This document shows positions 34,340-42,528 of a DNA stretch of 64,000 nucleotides, in pieces. This DNA is from an uncultured Eubacteriales bacterium. Its GTDB lineage: Bacteria > Bacillota > Clostridia > Christensenellales > Aristaeellaceae. Within the stretch, counting starts at the first letter, position 1; each line of letters opens with the position of its first letter. The notes under the pieces were generated by a model. The model did no database searches. It had not been told where the DNA came from and saw only the letters and a list, made by a program, of their open reading frames with translations. The stretch is from NCBI GenBank assembly GCA_900315675.1, contig OMZY01000012.1:1-64000 (forward strand), given 5' to 3'. Both the position numbers and the translations under genes were made by a program.

Positions 34340-34364
34340 GCACGGCCTGCGCCGTGCTTCTTTT
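34340..34364 (+). terminator. terminator after beta-galactosidase
   Basis: GCACGGC (34340-34346) pairs with GCCGTGC (34351-34357) around CTGC, followed by TTCTTTT. Confidence 0.75.
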
Positions 34365-34408
34365 ATAGGATGATGTGTCGCATATAAATAAATATAAGTA
34401 ATATAAAC

Positions 34409-34437
34409 TTGACACAGTGTCGTGTTTATGTTAATCT
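34409..34437 (+). promoter_or_regulatory. strong sigma-A promoter of the XRE/membrane module
   Basis: TTGACA (34409-34414), a 17-base spacer and TAATCT (34432-34437). The predicted transcript begins near 34444, downstream of the only in-frame ATGs of the regulator. Confidence 0.72.
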
Positions 34438-34460
34438 ACTGGCGAAGGGAGGGGGTTCCA

Positions 34461-34673
34461 ATCGCACGCAACCTGAAAATCAAAGCCGCCCGGGCTGAAA
34501 AGGATATGACCCAGAAGGCCCTGGCGGAGGCTGTCGGCATTTCCCGGCAGACAATGAACGCGATTGAACAAGGGGAGTTTAATCCGTCCATCCGTCTCTG
34601 CCGTGCAATCTGCCGTGTCCTTGGGAAAAGTCTGGATGATTTATTCGGAGAGGAGAATGAAGATGAAGCATAA
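34461..34673 (+). CDS. short XRE-family regulator with possible ATC start
   Basis: About 70 residues. The helix-turn-helix is TQKALAEAVGISRQTMNAIE, followed by NPSIRLCRAICRVLGKSLDDLF, the typical short YozG-like form. The in-frame ATGs (34422, 34428) lie inside the promoter, upstream of the expected transcript start. The codon in the right place after GGGAGGGGG, eight bases on, is ATC, giving (M)ARNLKIKAARAEKD, which matches where family members usually begin. ATC initiation is rare, so this needs checking. It overlaps the next gene by 11 bases and probably represses its own operon. Confidence 0.8.
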   Translation: MARNLKIKAARAEKDMTQKALAEAVGISRQTMNAIEQGEFNPSIRLCRAICRVLGKSLDDLFGEENEDEA

Positions 34674-35121
34674 TGGTAAAAACACCCTGGATGAAATGCA
34701 GGATCAGAAGATGCTGAAGATGGAAGAATACGGCTACTGGATTCTTTTCTGGGGCCTGGCGCTCGCGGTTGTCATCCAGCTGCTGCTGGGCGGAAGCATC
34801 CGCCAGGTGGCGGGGGAACTGATTGTCCTGCTCCTTGGCGGCATATATGTGCTGGCCACTTCTATGAAAAACGGCCTGTGGACCAGGAACGCTGCGCCGA
34901 CCCGGAAGGGTAACGCGGTCGCGAGTATCATTCCTGCGGCAGTTATCGGCGTTCTGAACGGGATTAAACTCGTCCAGAAAAAGAGCGCCGGGACGAATGA
35001 TATTCTTCTTGCCGCGGTGTTTACGGTTACGGCTTATGTGTTTTGCTTTATTGCCCTGGAAGTACTCAGGACGGCATATGAAAAAAGACGCCAGAAGCTG
35101 GATGAAACAGGCGAGGAGTGA
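34663..35121 (+). CDS. membrane protein paired with XRE regulator (DUF6773-like)
   Basis: About 152 residues with four hydrophobic segments (about 22-41, 46-62, 85-101, 113-133). The N-terminal phrase QDQKMLKMEEYGYWILFWGL looks like DUF6773-type proteins that commonly follow short XRE regulators in clostridia. The start is the ATG with GGAG seven bases upstream, inside the end of the regulator gene. A similar two-gene module lies at 54991-55636. The function is unknown. Confidence 0.78.
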   Translation: MKHNGKNTLDEMQDQKMLKMEEYGYWILFWGLALAVVIQLLLGGSIRQVAGELIVLLLGGIYVLATSMKNGLWTRNAAPTRKGNAVASIIPAAVIGVLNGIKLVQKKSAGTNDILLAAVFTVTAYVFCFIALEVLRTAYEKRRQKLDETGEE

Positions 35122-35130
35122 GCATAAAAA

Positions 35131-35160
35131 CGGCGCGGTTCGTGTGAACCGCGCCGGTTT
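35131..35160. terminator. bidirectional terminator
   Basis: CGGCGCGGTTC (35131-35141) pairs with 35146-35156 around GTGT, with AAAAA before and TTTTG after. It serves both the membrane-protein gene and the convergent gene at 35179. Confidence 0.87.
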
Positions 35161-35178
35161 TGCAATCCGGGGAATTGA

Positions 35179-35724
35179 TTATTCCGCCAGGCGGATGGAG
35201 GAGGCGATGTAGGCTTTCACCTGGTCCCATTCCTCATCGCCGTTCAGGGGCGTGCAGGCAAAGAGCAGAATCGTGGAATCGTTGACGGGCAGAAGAATCA
35301 TGTCGATGCCTTCAGCCGGGTTTTCTATGCCGACGATCTGGAGACCGTTGGTGATGACCAGTTTGGCATTGTCAACATCCGCGCCTGCTTCTTTCAGGCC
35401 GGCAGCATACGCTTCCAGGCCGCCGGTCACGGTCAGGGCGTAAACAGAAACGGAGTAGGAAGTCCCTTCGTTGTCGGCCCCGAAAGCGGCGATCGGCGGG
35501 ATTTCCGCCTCAATGGTGCTGACGTCGATGGCGGGCAGGTTGTTGGGAATCCAGTACAGGATGTTTCCGACGCCGTCAACGGCAATCTGCTGGGTGGAAC
35601 CGTTGGCTTCCAGGTTGGGATTTTCGCTCAGGGAGTTTTCCCAGCTCAGTTCGGGAGTCTCTTCCGCCAGGGCGAAGGAGCACAGCATACACAGGGACAG
35701 AGCGACAGCAAGCAGCTTTTTCAT
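35179..35724 (-). CDS. secreted hypothetical protein, 181 aa
   Basis: A signal peptide (MKKLLAVALSLCMLCSFALA) with a likely cut after ALA-EE is followed by a mature acidic domain of about 160 residues with no family I recognise. It has no cysteine bridges apart from one Cys near the end (LLFACTPLNG). AGAGG lies six bases before the ATG; an upstream in-frame ATG at 35784 has no such signal. It is monocistronic between two terminators or promoters. Confidence 0.8.
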   Translation of the reverse strand: MKKLLAVALSLCMLCSFALAEETPELSWENSLSENPNLEANGSTQQIAVDGVGNILYWIPNNLPAIDVSTIEAEIPPIAAFGADNEGTSYSVSVYALTVTGGLEAYAAGLKEAGADVDNAKLVITNGLQIVGIENPAEGIDMILLPVNDSTILLFACTPLNGDEEWDQVKAYIASSIRLAE

Positions 35725-35874
35725 AAAAACCTCTTCTCTCAGGGTGATCCCTGATCTTTTTTTGCGTCCGTTCATCAAAGACACACATCATGACTATTAT
35801 ACAGAAAATGAATGAATATGCAAATAGAAACGGATTTTAATACAAACGTTTACGTGTTTATTGCATTTATCCTA

Positions 35875-35904
35875 TTGACCGGTTGTGGACGCTTTGTATA
35901 TAAT
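35875..35904 (+). promoter_or_regulatory. sigma-A promoter of the clostripain-like gene
   Basis: TTGACC (35875-35880), an 18-base spacer and TATAAT (35899-35904). An AAACGTTT palindrome lies about 30 bases upstream (near 35844) but the flanks do not fit the cre consensus. Confidence 0.68.
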
Positions 35905-35940
35905 GCGTGACGGATTGCTGTCTGAAAGGAACGGGTAGAC

Positions 35941-37905
35941 ATGAAAAAAATCATAGGCATTGTTTTGTTACTTGCGCTGCTTTTCGCCCTGGGATGTGTA
36001 CGGGCTGAGGGGAAAACGACCACGCTGCTGGTCTACATGTGCGGAACCGATCTGCAGGAAGACGCCTGCGAGGATCTGGTGGAGATGGCTGAAGTGGAAG
36101 CCGGAGACGCCATTAACGTTGTGGTGCTGGCCGGCGGTGCGAAGGAATGGGACCTGGAGGATCTGAAGGGCAACAGCAGGACGCTGGCAGTGATCCGCGA
36201 CGGCTATTTTGAAGAACTGCAGGACTGGGGAAAGGCTTCCATGGGCAGCCCGGACAGTCTGGTGGAATTTCTGCGTTACGGTCTGACGGAGTACCCGGCG
36301 GACCGGACGATCGCTGTGCTGTGGGACCACGGCGCCGGATCGGAAGGCGGCGTCTGCTTTGATGAAACCGCGAACGATGACGGCCTGACTGTTGTGGAAA
36401 TCAACAGTGCGCTGGAAAACCTGGCCAGGGAGGTTCCCGGTTATCATATCAATATTTTCGGCTGTGACGCCTGCATGATGGCTACCTACGAAATGGCAGC
36501 CATGCTTTCCCATCACAGCATTGATTACTATGTGGCCAGCGAAGAGCTGGAACCCGGAACGGGTTGGGATTATACCGGCTGGCTGGATATGCTGAAGCAG
36601 GACGCTGACATTTCGGACGAGGATCTGTGCGGCGGCATTATTGAAAGCTTTATCGAGCAGGGCCTGAACAATGACCCGGATGATTACCTGACCCTGAGTG
36701 CGGTAAAGCTGTCCGCCATGGGTGAACTGGAAGCCAGCATGGAGAAATTCGCTTCCACAATGTCCGGTCAGATTGAGAACGGCAATATTTCCGCCATCCG
36801 CCGCGGCCGTAGCCGCATGTACACCTTCGGTTCCTTCGCGGACGGCAGCTGGGATATGGTGGACCTGGGAGCGGCGCTGGACGCTTATGCTCAGTTTGAC
36901 GCGGAGACTGCGACCAGGGCGAAGCGGAGCCTTTCCGAGGCGGTCATCCTGAGCCGTCAGACAGACAACCTGGACACCTGTTCAGGCCTGTCCGTCCTGA
37001 TTCCCCAGGACACAACGGAATCCTTTGAAGAGTACAGGGAAGGTTTCGATCTTTCCGGAATTATCCCGAACTGGGTGGATTTTGTCTGCGGCTATGTGGA
37101 CCAGCTACAGGGCGGAAGCTTCCATATCAGCGCGTCTTCAGCCTGTCAGTTTGAAGACAGCTCCTCTTTTTCCGATGCGAGTTTCTCTTCCTCCTCCTTC
37201 TGGAGTTCTCTGCTGTGGGACGATGAGGAAGAATGCTATACGGACGAGTACTACGAAGAGGATGAATATACCATCGGCGATGACGATGAAGGTTTTACGG
37301 CGATCCTGTCCCAGGAGGACCTGGCCTACCTGGACTATGTGGAAGGTATGCTGCTGATGGATATCAGCGATGAGGAAACGACCGCCTATGTGGACTTCGG
37401 CCTGATGCAGAACAACCTGATCGACTGGGAATCCGGTACGGTCATCAGCCTGTATGACGGAACCTGGCCTGTGTTCGGCGGACAGCCGGTGCCGCTGTAT
37501 GACCAGACCAGCAACGAGCACAGCCGCCGCAGCCTGATTCCGGTCAAGCTGAACGGGGAATATACCTACCTGGTGGTGGTGTTCCCGGCGGGCGGCACCG
37601 AAGGCCGGATCGTCGGCGCCAATGCCGGTTATGACGAGAACGGCCTGCCGATCCGCAGCACAACCCGGCTGAAACCCGGCGATGAGATTATTCCAGTCTA
37701 TACGATGTATGTGGATGTGGAAGGGGAGGAAGACCTGCAGGAGGCGGAATTTGAAGGAGAGAAAATCATCTGGCAGGATGGCATGACCGTTACCTATGAG
37801 GATCTGAGCGATGAGACGGATCCGCAGGAGATGCTCTTCTGCTTCATCTTCAATGATATCTTCGGCGAGGATTCCATGAGCGATATGATTTCTTTCACGC
37901 TGTGA
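35941..37905 (+). CDS. secreted clostripain-family cysteine protease (C11)
   Basis: A 654-residue protein with a signal peptide (IIGIVLLLALLFALGCVRA), possibly a lipoprotein. The caspase-like clostripain fold is marked by TLLVYMCGTDLQEDA at the start of the mature part, the catalytic His in LWDHGAGSEGG (H130) and the catalytic Cys in FGCDACMMATYEM (C178). The second half (about 390-654) is acidic with a Ser/Phe-rich linker and an unassigned C-terminal domain. C11 peptidases cut after Arg or Lys. The gene stands alone behind its own promoter. Confidence 0.9.
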   Translation: MKKIIGIVLLLALLFALGCVRAEGKTTTLLVYMCGTDLQEDACEDLVEMAEVEAGDAINVVVLAGGAKEWDLEDLKGNSRTLAVIRDGYFEELQDWGKASMGSPDSLVEFLRYGLTEYPADRTIAVLWDHGAGSEGGVCFDETANDDGLTVVEINSALENLAREVPGYHINIFGCDACMMATYEMAAMLSHHSIDYYVASEELEPGTGWDYTGWLDMLKQDADISDEDLCGGIIESFIEQGLNNDPDDYLTLSAVKLSAMGELEASMEKFASTMSGQIENGNISAIRRGRSRMYTFGSFADGSWDMVDLGAALDAYAQFDAETATRAKRSLSEAVILSRQTDNLDTCSGLSVLIPQDTTESFEEYREGFDLSGIIPNWVDFVCGYVDQLQGGSFHISASSACQFEDSSSFSDASFSSSSFWSSLLWDDEEECYTDEYYEEDEYTIGDDDEGFTAILSQEDLAYLDYVEGMLLMDISDEETTAYVDFGLMQNNLIDWESGTVISLYDGTWPVFGGQPVPLYDQTSNEHSRRSLIPVKLNGEYTYLVVVFPAGGTEGRIVGANAGYDENGLPIRSTTRLKPGDEIIPVYTMYVDVEGEEDLQEAEFEGEKIIWQDGMTVTYEDLSDETDPQEMLFCFIFNDIFGEDSMSDMISFTL

Positions 37906-37937
37906 TATAAACCCTGTAATCCTTATCAAGGGTACGA

Positions 37938-37967
37938 TTGACGCAACGCGGGGGTTTATGTTAAAAT
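37938..37967 (+). promoter_or_regulatory. promoter of the SCIFF gene
   Basis: TTGACG (37938-37943), an 18-base spacer and TAAAAT (37962-37967). The peptide start is 34 bases downstream. Confidence 0.62.
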
Positions 37968-38000
37968 ACTTTTTGAAGTCTGTGAATGGAGGAATTAATC

Positions 38001-38153
38001 ATGAAACATATTAAGACTCTGAATACCCGTAATCTGTGTGAAAGCGCCAAGAAGGGCGGCTGCGGCGAATGCCAGACATCCTGCCAGTCCGCCTGCAAGA
38101 CCAGCTGCGGCATTGCCAATCAGCAGTGCGAAAACAAGAAGAGCGCGAAGTAA
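38001..38153 (+). CDS. scfA: SCIFF family ranthipeptide precursor, 50 aa
   Basis: A 50-residue peptide matching the six-cysteines-in-forty-five (SCIFF) family that nearly all Clostridia carry. The leader starts MKHIKTLNTRNL and the core is CGECQTSCQSACKTSCG, with Cys-x3-Cys spacing, plus a last Cys at 43. There are seven cysteines in all (13, 21, 24, 28, 32, 36, 43), one more than the name implies. The maturase downstream is expected to make thioether bridges from Cys to nearby residues. GGAGG lies upstream of the ATG. The biological role of SCIFF is still unclear. Confidence 0.96.
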   Translation: MKHIKTLNTRNLCESAKKGGCGECQTSCQSACKTSCGIANQQCENKKSAK

Positions 38154-38171
38154 TTTACCGGGTTATCACTT

Positions 38172-38195
38172 ATGCCGCCTTTCGGCGGCATTTTA
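38172..38195 (+). terminator. hairpin between SCIFF gene and maturase
   Basis: ATGCCGCC (38172-38179) pairs with 38184-38191 around TTTC, followed by TTTATG. As a leaky terminator it would give more precursor than enzyme. Confidence 0.7.
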
Positions 38196-38213
38196 TGTTA
38201 TCGGAGAAAGAAA

Positions 38214-39611
38214 ATGATTCATCGTTATCATCTGGACGACTGGTATATCGTCATTGACACCTGTTCGGGATCCGTGCACGTGGTGGACGAGATCGCCTAT
38301 GAGATCATCGGCTGCTATGAGGAAAAAACCCGGGACGAAATCGTGGCGGAAATGGCCGCGCGCTTCGGGGAAGACCCCGCGGAAATCGGGGAGTGCTGGG
38401 ATCAGATTACGGAACTGAAGGAGCAGGGCACCCTGTTTTCCCCGGATGTGTTTGAGCCTCTGGCCGGAACGCTGAAGCAGAAAACAGCCGGTGTGGTGAA
38501 GGCGCTGTGCCTGCATGTGGCGCACACCTGCAACCTGAACTGCGCCTACTGCTTTGCCAGCCAGGGAAAGTATCACGGAGACCGTGCCGTGATGTCCTTT
38601 GAAGTGGGCAAACAGGCCCTGGATTTCCTGGTGGCGCATTCCGGCACCCGGCATAATCTGGAGGTGGACTTCTTCGGCGGGGAACCGCTGATGAATTTTG
38701 ACGTGGTGAAGCAGCTGGTGGCTTATGCCCGAAGCATCGAGAAGGAAAAGAACAAGAACTTCCGTTTCACCCTGACCACCAACGGCATGCTGATTGATGA
38801 TGACGTGATCGATTTTGCCAACCGGGAAATGAGCAACGTGGTGCTCAGCCTGGACGGCCGGAAGGAAATCCATGACCGCTGCCGGGTGGATTATGCCGGC
38901 AACGGCAGCTGGGACCGGATTGTGCCGAAATTCCAGAAGCTGGTGAAGGCGCGGGAAGGCAAAAACTATTATATGCGGGGTACCTTTACCCATGCGAATC
39001 CGGATTTCCTGAAGGATATCCAGACCATGTTGGATCTGGGCTTTACGGAGCTGAGCATGGAACCTGTGGTCTGCGCGGAGAATGATCCCGCGGCCCTGAC
39101 GCAGGAAGACCTGCCCATTGTCCTGCAGCAGTATGAGGACCTGGCCCGGCTGATGCTGAAGCGGAAGCGGGAAGGTCGGCCCTTTACCTTCTATCACTAC
39201 ATGCTGGATCTCTCCGGCGGTCCGTGCATCTACAAGCGGATTTCCGGCTGCGGTTCCGGAACGGAATACATGGCAGTGACCCCCTGGGGCGACCTGTATC
39301 CCTGTCACCAGTTTGTCGGGGAGGAAGCTTTCCGCCTGGGCGATGTCTGGCAGGGCGTCACGAACACCGCTGTCCAGGAGGACTTTGCCTCCTGCAATGT
39401 CTATGCCCGGGAGGAATGCCGGGACTGCTGGGCCCGGCTTTACTGCTCCGGCGGCTGCGCAGCCAATGCGTATCACGCAACCGGCTCTGTCCGGGGCGTA
39501 TACAAATACGGCTGCGAGCTGTTCCGTAAGCGGATGGAATGCGCGATCATGCTGCAGGCTGCCCTGCAGGCAGACGCCGAGGAACAACAGGATGGAGACG
39601 CCGATCAGTGA
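38214..39611 (+). CDS. scfB: SCIFF peptide maturase, radical SAM/SPASM
   Basis: A 465-residue radical SAM enzyme that forms thioether bonds in the SCIFF precursor. The N-terminal 85 residues form the peptide-recognition (PqqD-like) part. The radical SAM motif is CNLNCAYC (C106, C110, C113), with FFGGEPLMNF and TLTTNGML following. The C-terminal SPASM/twitch region holds many cysteines: GGPCIYKRISGCGSG, LYPCHQFVG, CNVYAREECRDCWARLYCSG, and a final YGCELF. GGAGAAAG precedes the ATG. The 3' end overlaps the PLP decarboxylase gene by 20 bases. Confidence 0.95.
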   Translation: MIHRYHLDDWYIVIDTCSGSVHVVDEIAYEIIGCYEEKTRDEIVAEMAARFGEDPAEIGECWDQITELKEQGTLFSPDVFEPLAGTLKQKTAGVVKALCLHVAHTCNLNCAYCFASQGKYHGDRAVMSFEVGKQALDFLVAHSGTRHNLEVDFFGGEPLMNFDVVKQLVAYARSIEKEKNKNFRFTLTTNGMLIDDDVIDFANREMSNVVLSLDGRKEIHDRCRVDYAGNGSWDRIVPKFQKLVKAREGKNYYMRGTFTHANPDFLKDIQTMLDLGFTELSMEPVVCAENDPAALTQEDLPIVLQQYEDLARLMLKRKREGRPFTFYHYMLDLSGGPCIYKRISGCGSGTEYMAVTPWGDLYPCHQFVGEEAFRLGDVWQGVTNTAVQEDFASCNVYAREECRDCWARLYCSGGCAANAYHATGSVRGVYKYGCELFRKRMECAIMLQAALQADAEEQQDGDADQ

Positions 39612-40932
39612 TTTTGTCCGGGCTTATGCGGAATCGCATCCGGTGCGTATGCACATGCCGGGACACAAGGGACAACCGCTGACAGGACCGGAAGCGCTGG
39701 ACCTGACGGAGATCGGGGGAGCGGACGTGCTGTACCGCTCTGAAGGGATCATCCGCCGGAGCGAGGAGAATGCCGCGGCCCTGTTCGGGACTGCCCGCAC
39801 GGTTTATTCCGCGGAGGGCTCTTCTTTGTGCATCCGGGGCATGCTGTATCTTGCCCTGATGACCGCAAAACGGAAGGGGATTCCTGCCCGGCTGCTGGCC
39901 GGACGGAATGCCCATCATACCCTGATGACTGCCGCAGCCCTGCTGGACCTGGAAGTGGACTGGCTTGCGCCGGCACCGGGGGAGGATCTGCTGTCCTGTG
40001 CGGTATCCGCGGAAATGCTGGAGAAAGAACTGAACCGGAAACCGTATATGGCGGTTTATCTGACGTCTCCGGATTACCTGGGAAGGCGGGTTGACCTGCG
40101 TGCGGCGGCGGTAGTCTGCCACCGTCACGGTGTACCGCTGCTCGTGGACAATGCCCACGGAGCCTATCTGAAATTCCTGCCGGAAGACAGCCATCCGATC
40201 ACCCTGGGTGCGGATGCCTGCTGTGATTCGGCGCATAAAACCCTGTCCTGCCTGACCGGCGCGGCCTATCTGCATCTTTCGGCGAGCGCTCCGGCGGAGT
40301 GGACGGAGCAGGCGGAACAGGCCCTGTCCCTGTTCGCTTCCACCAGCCCGTCCTGGCTGATCCTGCAGTCGCTGGACCGGATGAACCGGGAACTGGCCGG
40401 GGATTATCCGGCCCGCCTGCGCCGCAGGAAGGAGCAGCTGCTGACAATCAAAGAAACCCTCCGGGCGGAGGGCTGGACGCTTATCGGAGATGAACCGCTG
40501 AAGCTGACGCTGCGTGCGGCGGACCGGGGCTATACCGGGGAGAAACTGCACAATATCCTGCGAAGCAAAGGGATTGAGTGTGAATTTGCGGATCGGGAAT
40601 ACCTGGTGATGATGCCTTCCGCTGACACGCCGGACGCGGATCTGGAACACCTGGTTTCAGTACTTCGGGCGGTTCCGCGGAAAGCGCCGCTGCAGCAAAA
40701 GGCTCCGACGCTGCCGGTTCCGGAAAAGGCAATGTCGATCCGGGAAGCCATGTTCTCCCCGCGGGAGACCTTGCCGACGGATCTGGCTGTGGACCGGGTG
40801 CTGGCAGACGCCTGCGTCAGCTGTCCGCCGGCGGTGCCGGTGATTATCGCCGGGGAAAGAATCACGCAGCAGGCTGCGGAGTGCATGAAGTATTACAACA
40901 TCACAGCATGTGATGTTGTAGTTAATTCATAA
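39592..40932 (+). CDS. Orn/Lys/Arg decarboxylase family PLP enzyme
   Basis: A 446-residue fold-type I PLP enzyme of the short YaaO-like branch of Orn/Lys/Arg decarboxylases. HMPGHKGQPL near residue 20 is the family signature, and the PLP lysine is K216 in CDSAHKTLSCLTG, preceded by LLVDNAHGAYL with the PLP-binding Asp. The C-terminal domain is short. It probably decarboxylates a basic amino acid. The start lies inside the end of scfB, so the gene is coupled to it. Its last codons and stop are made of an AT heptad repeat. Confidence 0.88.
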   Translation: METPISDFVRAYAESHPVRMHMPGHKGQPLTGPEALDLTEIGGADVLYRSEGIIRRSEENAAALFGTARTVYSAEGSSLCIRGMLYLALMTAKRKGIPARLLAGRNAHHTLMTAAALLDLEVDWLAPAPGEDLLSCAVSAEMLEKELNRKPYMAVYLTSPDYLGRRVDLRAAAVVCHRHGVPLLVDNAHGAYLKFLPEDSHPITLGADACCDSAHKTLSCLTGAAYLHLSASAPAEWTEQAEQALSLFASTSPSWLILQSLDRMNRELAGDYPARLRRRKEQLLTIKETLRAEGWTLIGDEPLKLTLRAADRGYTGEKLHNILRSKGIECEFADREYLVMMPSADTPDADLEHLVSVLRAVPRKAPLQQKAPTLPVPEKAMSIREAMFSPRETLPTDLAVDRVLADACVSCPPAVPVIIAGERITQQAAECMKYYNITACDVVVNS

Positions 40933-41057
40933 TTCACAATTCATAATTATGATTACTGACAACATATAAAAAACCATTTCTGCTCCATTGCGAAATGGCT
41001 TTTTGCGTGGTGAGATGGTCTGCCATATAATCATTGTGAATTATGAATTGTGAATTA
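40923..41057. mobile_element. MITE-like unit with inverted AT heptad arms
   Basis: The left arm (40923-40955) begins TAATTCATAATTCACAATTC and the right arm (41028-41057) is close to its reverse complement. The 72-base interior carries a terminator-like hairpin, CCATTTC/GAAATGG followed by CTTTTTG (about 40974-41005). No transposase gene is present. It sits in the gap between two convergent genes and supplies the stop codon of the left one. Confidence 0.6.
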
Positions 41058-41097
41058 CGCATTGGAGCAGATCATTTCATGATCTGCTCCAATGCGT
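41057..41097. repeat. 18-bp perfect inverted repeat over the traX stop
   Basis: ACGCATTGGAGCAGATCA (41057-41074) pairs without mismatch with 41080-41097. The minus-strand TraX gene ends inside it (stop at 41072-41074). There is no T-run, so it may be a 3' stabilising hairpin. Confidence 0.7.
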
Positions 41098-41827
41098 ATA
41101 ACGCCGCCAGGTGGGCCGGATACAGGGCGTAGCCGACCCACCGGGGAAGTTTCAGGTCCTTTTTGAAGGGAATCAGAATCAGCGGCAGGCCCAGCAGCGC
41201 GTAGGTTTCCATCCGCAGGAAAGCAGACAGAGGCTGGGACAGGACGCCCGGAAGGGCATTCAGGTCGATGGGCAGGCCGAACAGGCTTTTGGTGACGCTG
41301 TAGAAAGAACCCCAGAACAGAAAGTAGGAGACCATCACCGCGGCAATACCCGGGCGGCTTTCCTGAACCGCGTAGAGCAGAACAAACAGCAGAACGCCTT
41401 TCCAGCCGTAATCCGCGCCCGTATAAATCGCAATCATCATGGCCAGTACCGGAGCCCAGATCTGGCTCAGGTATTTCTTTTCCCGGATGCCCCACAGGGC
41501 GCACAGGCCCAGGAACAGCGTCAGGAAGATGTTGGGCTGCCGCCAGGTATGGTTCAGGGCAAGGTTATACAGCGGCTGGGAAACAAGGCCGGTGATCAGG
41601 ATGCGAAGCAGGTATTTCGGTACGCTGCGGGTATAGTGAAAACCGACGATCATGCACCAGGCGTAAATCGGAAAGGCGATCCGGCCGAGCATCCGCATTT
41701 CCGGAATGGAGGGAAAACACATCTTGCCCGCGTGATCGATAAACATGAACACCAGGGCGACGATTTTCAGCCAGCTGGTCGCGGTGTTGCCGGCAGGCTT
41801 GCGGGAACGTGATAAAGCAGTTTCCAT
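41072..41827 (-). CDS. TraX-like membrane protein
   Basis: A 251-residue membrane protein with about seven to eight helices. The opening phrase LKIVALVFMFIDHAGKMCFP and the following LGRIAFPIYAWCMIVGFHYT are typical of the TraX family (acetylation of pilin in F plasmids, but most chromosomal members have no known role). No conjugation genes are near. The last residues are encoded by one arm of a long inverted repeat. The ATG is preceded by AAGGAG on the minus strand. Confidence 0.88.
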   Translation of the reverse strand: METALSRSRKPAGNTATSWLKIVALVFMFIDHAGKMCFPSIPEMRMLGRIAFPIYAWCMIVGFHYTRSVPKYLLRILITGLVSQPLYNLALNHTWRQPNIFLTLFLGLCALWGIREKKYLSQIWAPVLAMMIAIYTGADYGWKGVLLFVLLYAVQESRPGIAAVMVSYFLFWGSFYSVTKSLFGLPIDLNALPGVLSQPLSAFLRMETYALLGLPLILIPFKKDLKLPRWVGYALYPAHLAALYALEQIMK

Positions 41828-41977
41828 GGGTGTGCTCCTTCCTGTACAGATCTGCGGCTTGGGACGGGTTGAAAGGATTATAACACAGTTTTATGGTTTC
41901 ATAACAGTGGCGCGGGGGACTTTCAACCGGATCAAAATAATGTGTATTTCTTTCCGGATAAATACCATATGTACCTC

Positions 41978-42006
41978 TTGCAAACCGTTGATTTCTTTGA
42001 TATAAT
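41978..42006 (+). promoter_or_regulatory. sigma-A promoter of rpsF-ssb-rpsR
   Basis: TTGCAA (41978-41983), a 17-base spacer and a perfect TATAAT (42001-42006). A GCGCTGC/GCAGCGC hairpin lies in the leader (about 42029-42047) followed by TCCG before the ribosome-binding site; S6:S18 autoregulatory leaders use a hairpin with a CCG bulge, so this may be one. Confidence 0.78.
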
Positions 42007-42069
42007 CCGTATCTGGCACATCCTTGCGCTGCAGAAAGCAGCGCCAAAAGTCCGTGAGGAGGTGAAAGA

Positions 42070-42507
42070 ATGATGAACAGGTATGAAATGATCTACATCA
42101 TCGACGCTGATCTGGAGGAAGCCGCCCGCAAAGAGCTGATTGAAAAGGTTTCCGCGCTGATCACCAATAACGGTGGTGAGATCGAGAAGGTCGATGAAAC
42201 ATGGGGCAAGCGCCGCCTGGCCTATGCGATCGACTACAAGACCGAAGGCTGGTACGTGCTGGTGAACTTCAAGGCACCGGTCGAACTGCCCCGCGAGCTC
42301 GAGCGTAACCTGCAGATCAACGAGAACGTTCTCCGTTATCTCGTGATCAAGCTGGTCGAGAAGCGTTCTTCGGTGAAGCCCCGTGCTGAAAGGCCGGCTC
42401 CCGTTGCCGCTCCTGTGGATGAAGCTCCCGCTGCTGAGGAAGCCGCTCCTGTTGCTGAGGCCGTTGCCGCAGCCGCAGAAGAAGCTCCCGCTGCTGACGC
42501 AGAGTAA
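42070..42507 (+). CDS. rpsF: ribosomal protein S6 with C-terminal extension
   Basis: A 145-residue S6 protein of the small ribosomal subunit. Residues 1-97 are the standard fold (MNRYEMIYIIDADLEE through NVLRYLVIKL). Residues 105-145 add an Ala/Pro/Glu-rich tail, longer than in most relatives and likely unstructured. AGGAGG lies seven bases before the first of two ATGs. The operon continues with ssb and rpsR, the usual order in Firmicutes. Confidence 0.97.
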   Translation: MMNRYEMIYIIDADLEEAARKELIEKVSALITNNGGEIEKVDETWGKRRLAYAIDYKTEGWYVLVNFKAPVELPRELERNLQINENVLRYLVIKLVEKRSSVKPRAERPAPVAAPVDEAPAAEEAAPVAEAVAAAAEEAPAADAE

Positions 42508-42528
42508 GATCTGAGAGGAGAGGGAAAC

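Noticed and set aside
35838-35855. A second cre site ahead of the clostripain-like gene
   Set aside because: The AAACGTTT core is present but the outer TG and CA bases are not, so it fits the consensus poorly.
25088-41057. AT heptad runs considered as a CRISPR array
   Set aside because: The repeats are 7 bases long, adjacent, without unique spacers, and no cas genes are in the window.
41072-41827. The TraX-like gene as a sign of an integrated conjugative element
   Set aside because: No other conjugation, relaxase or integrase gene is nearby, and chromosomal TraX-like proteins are common.
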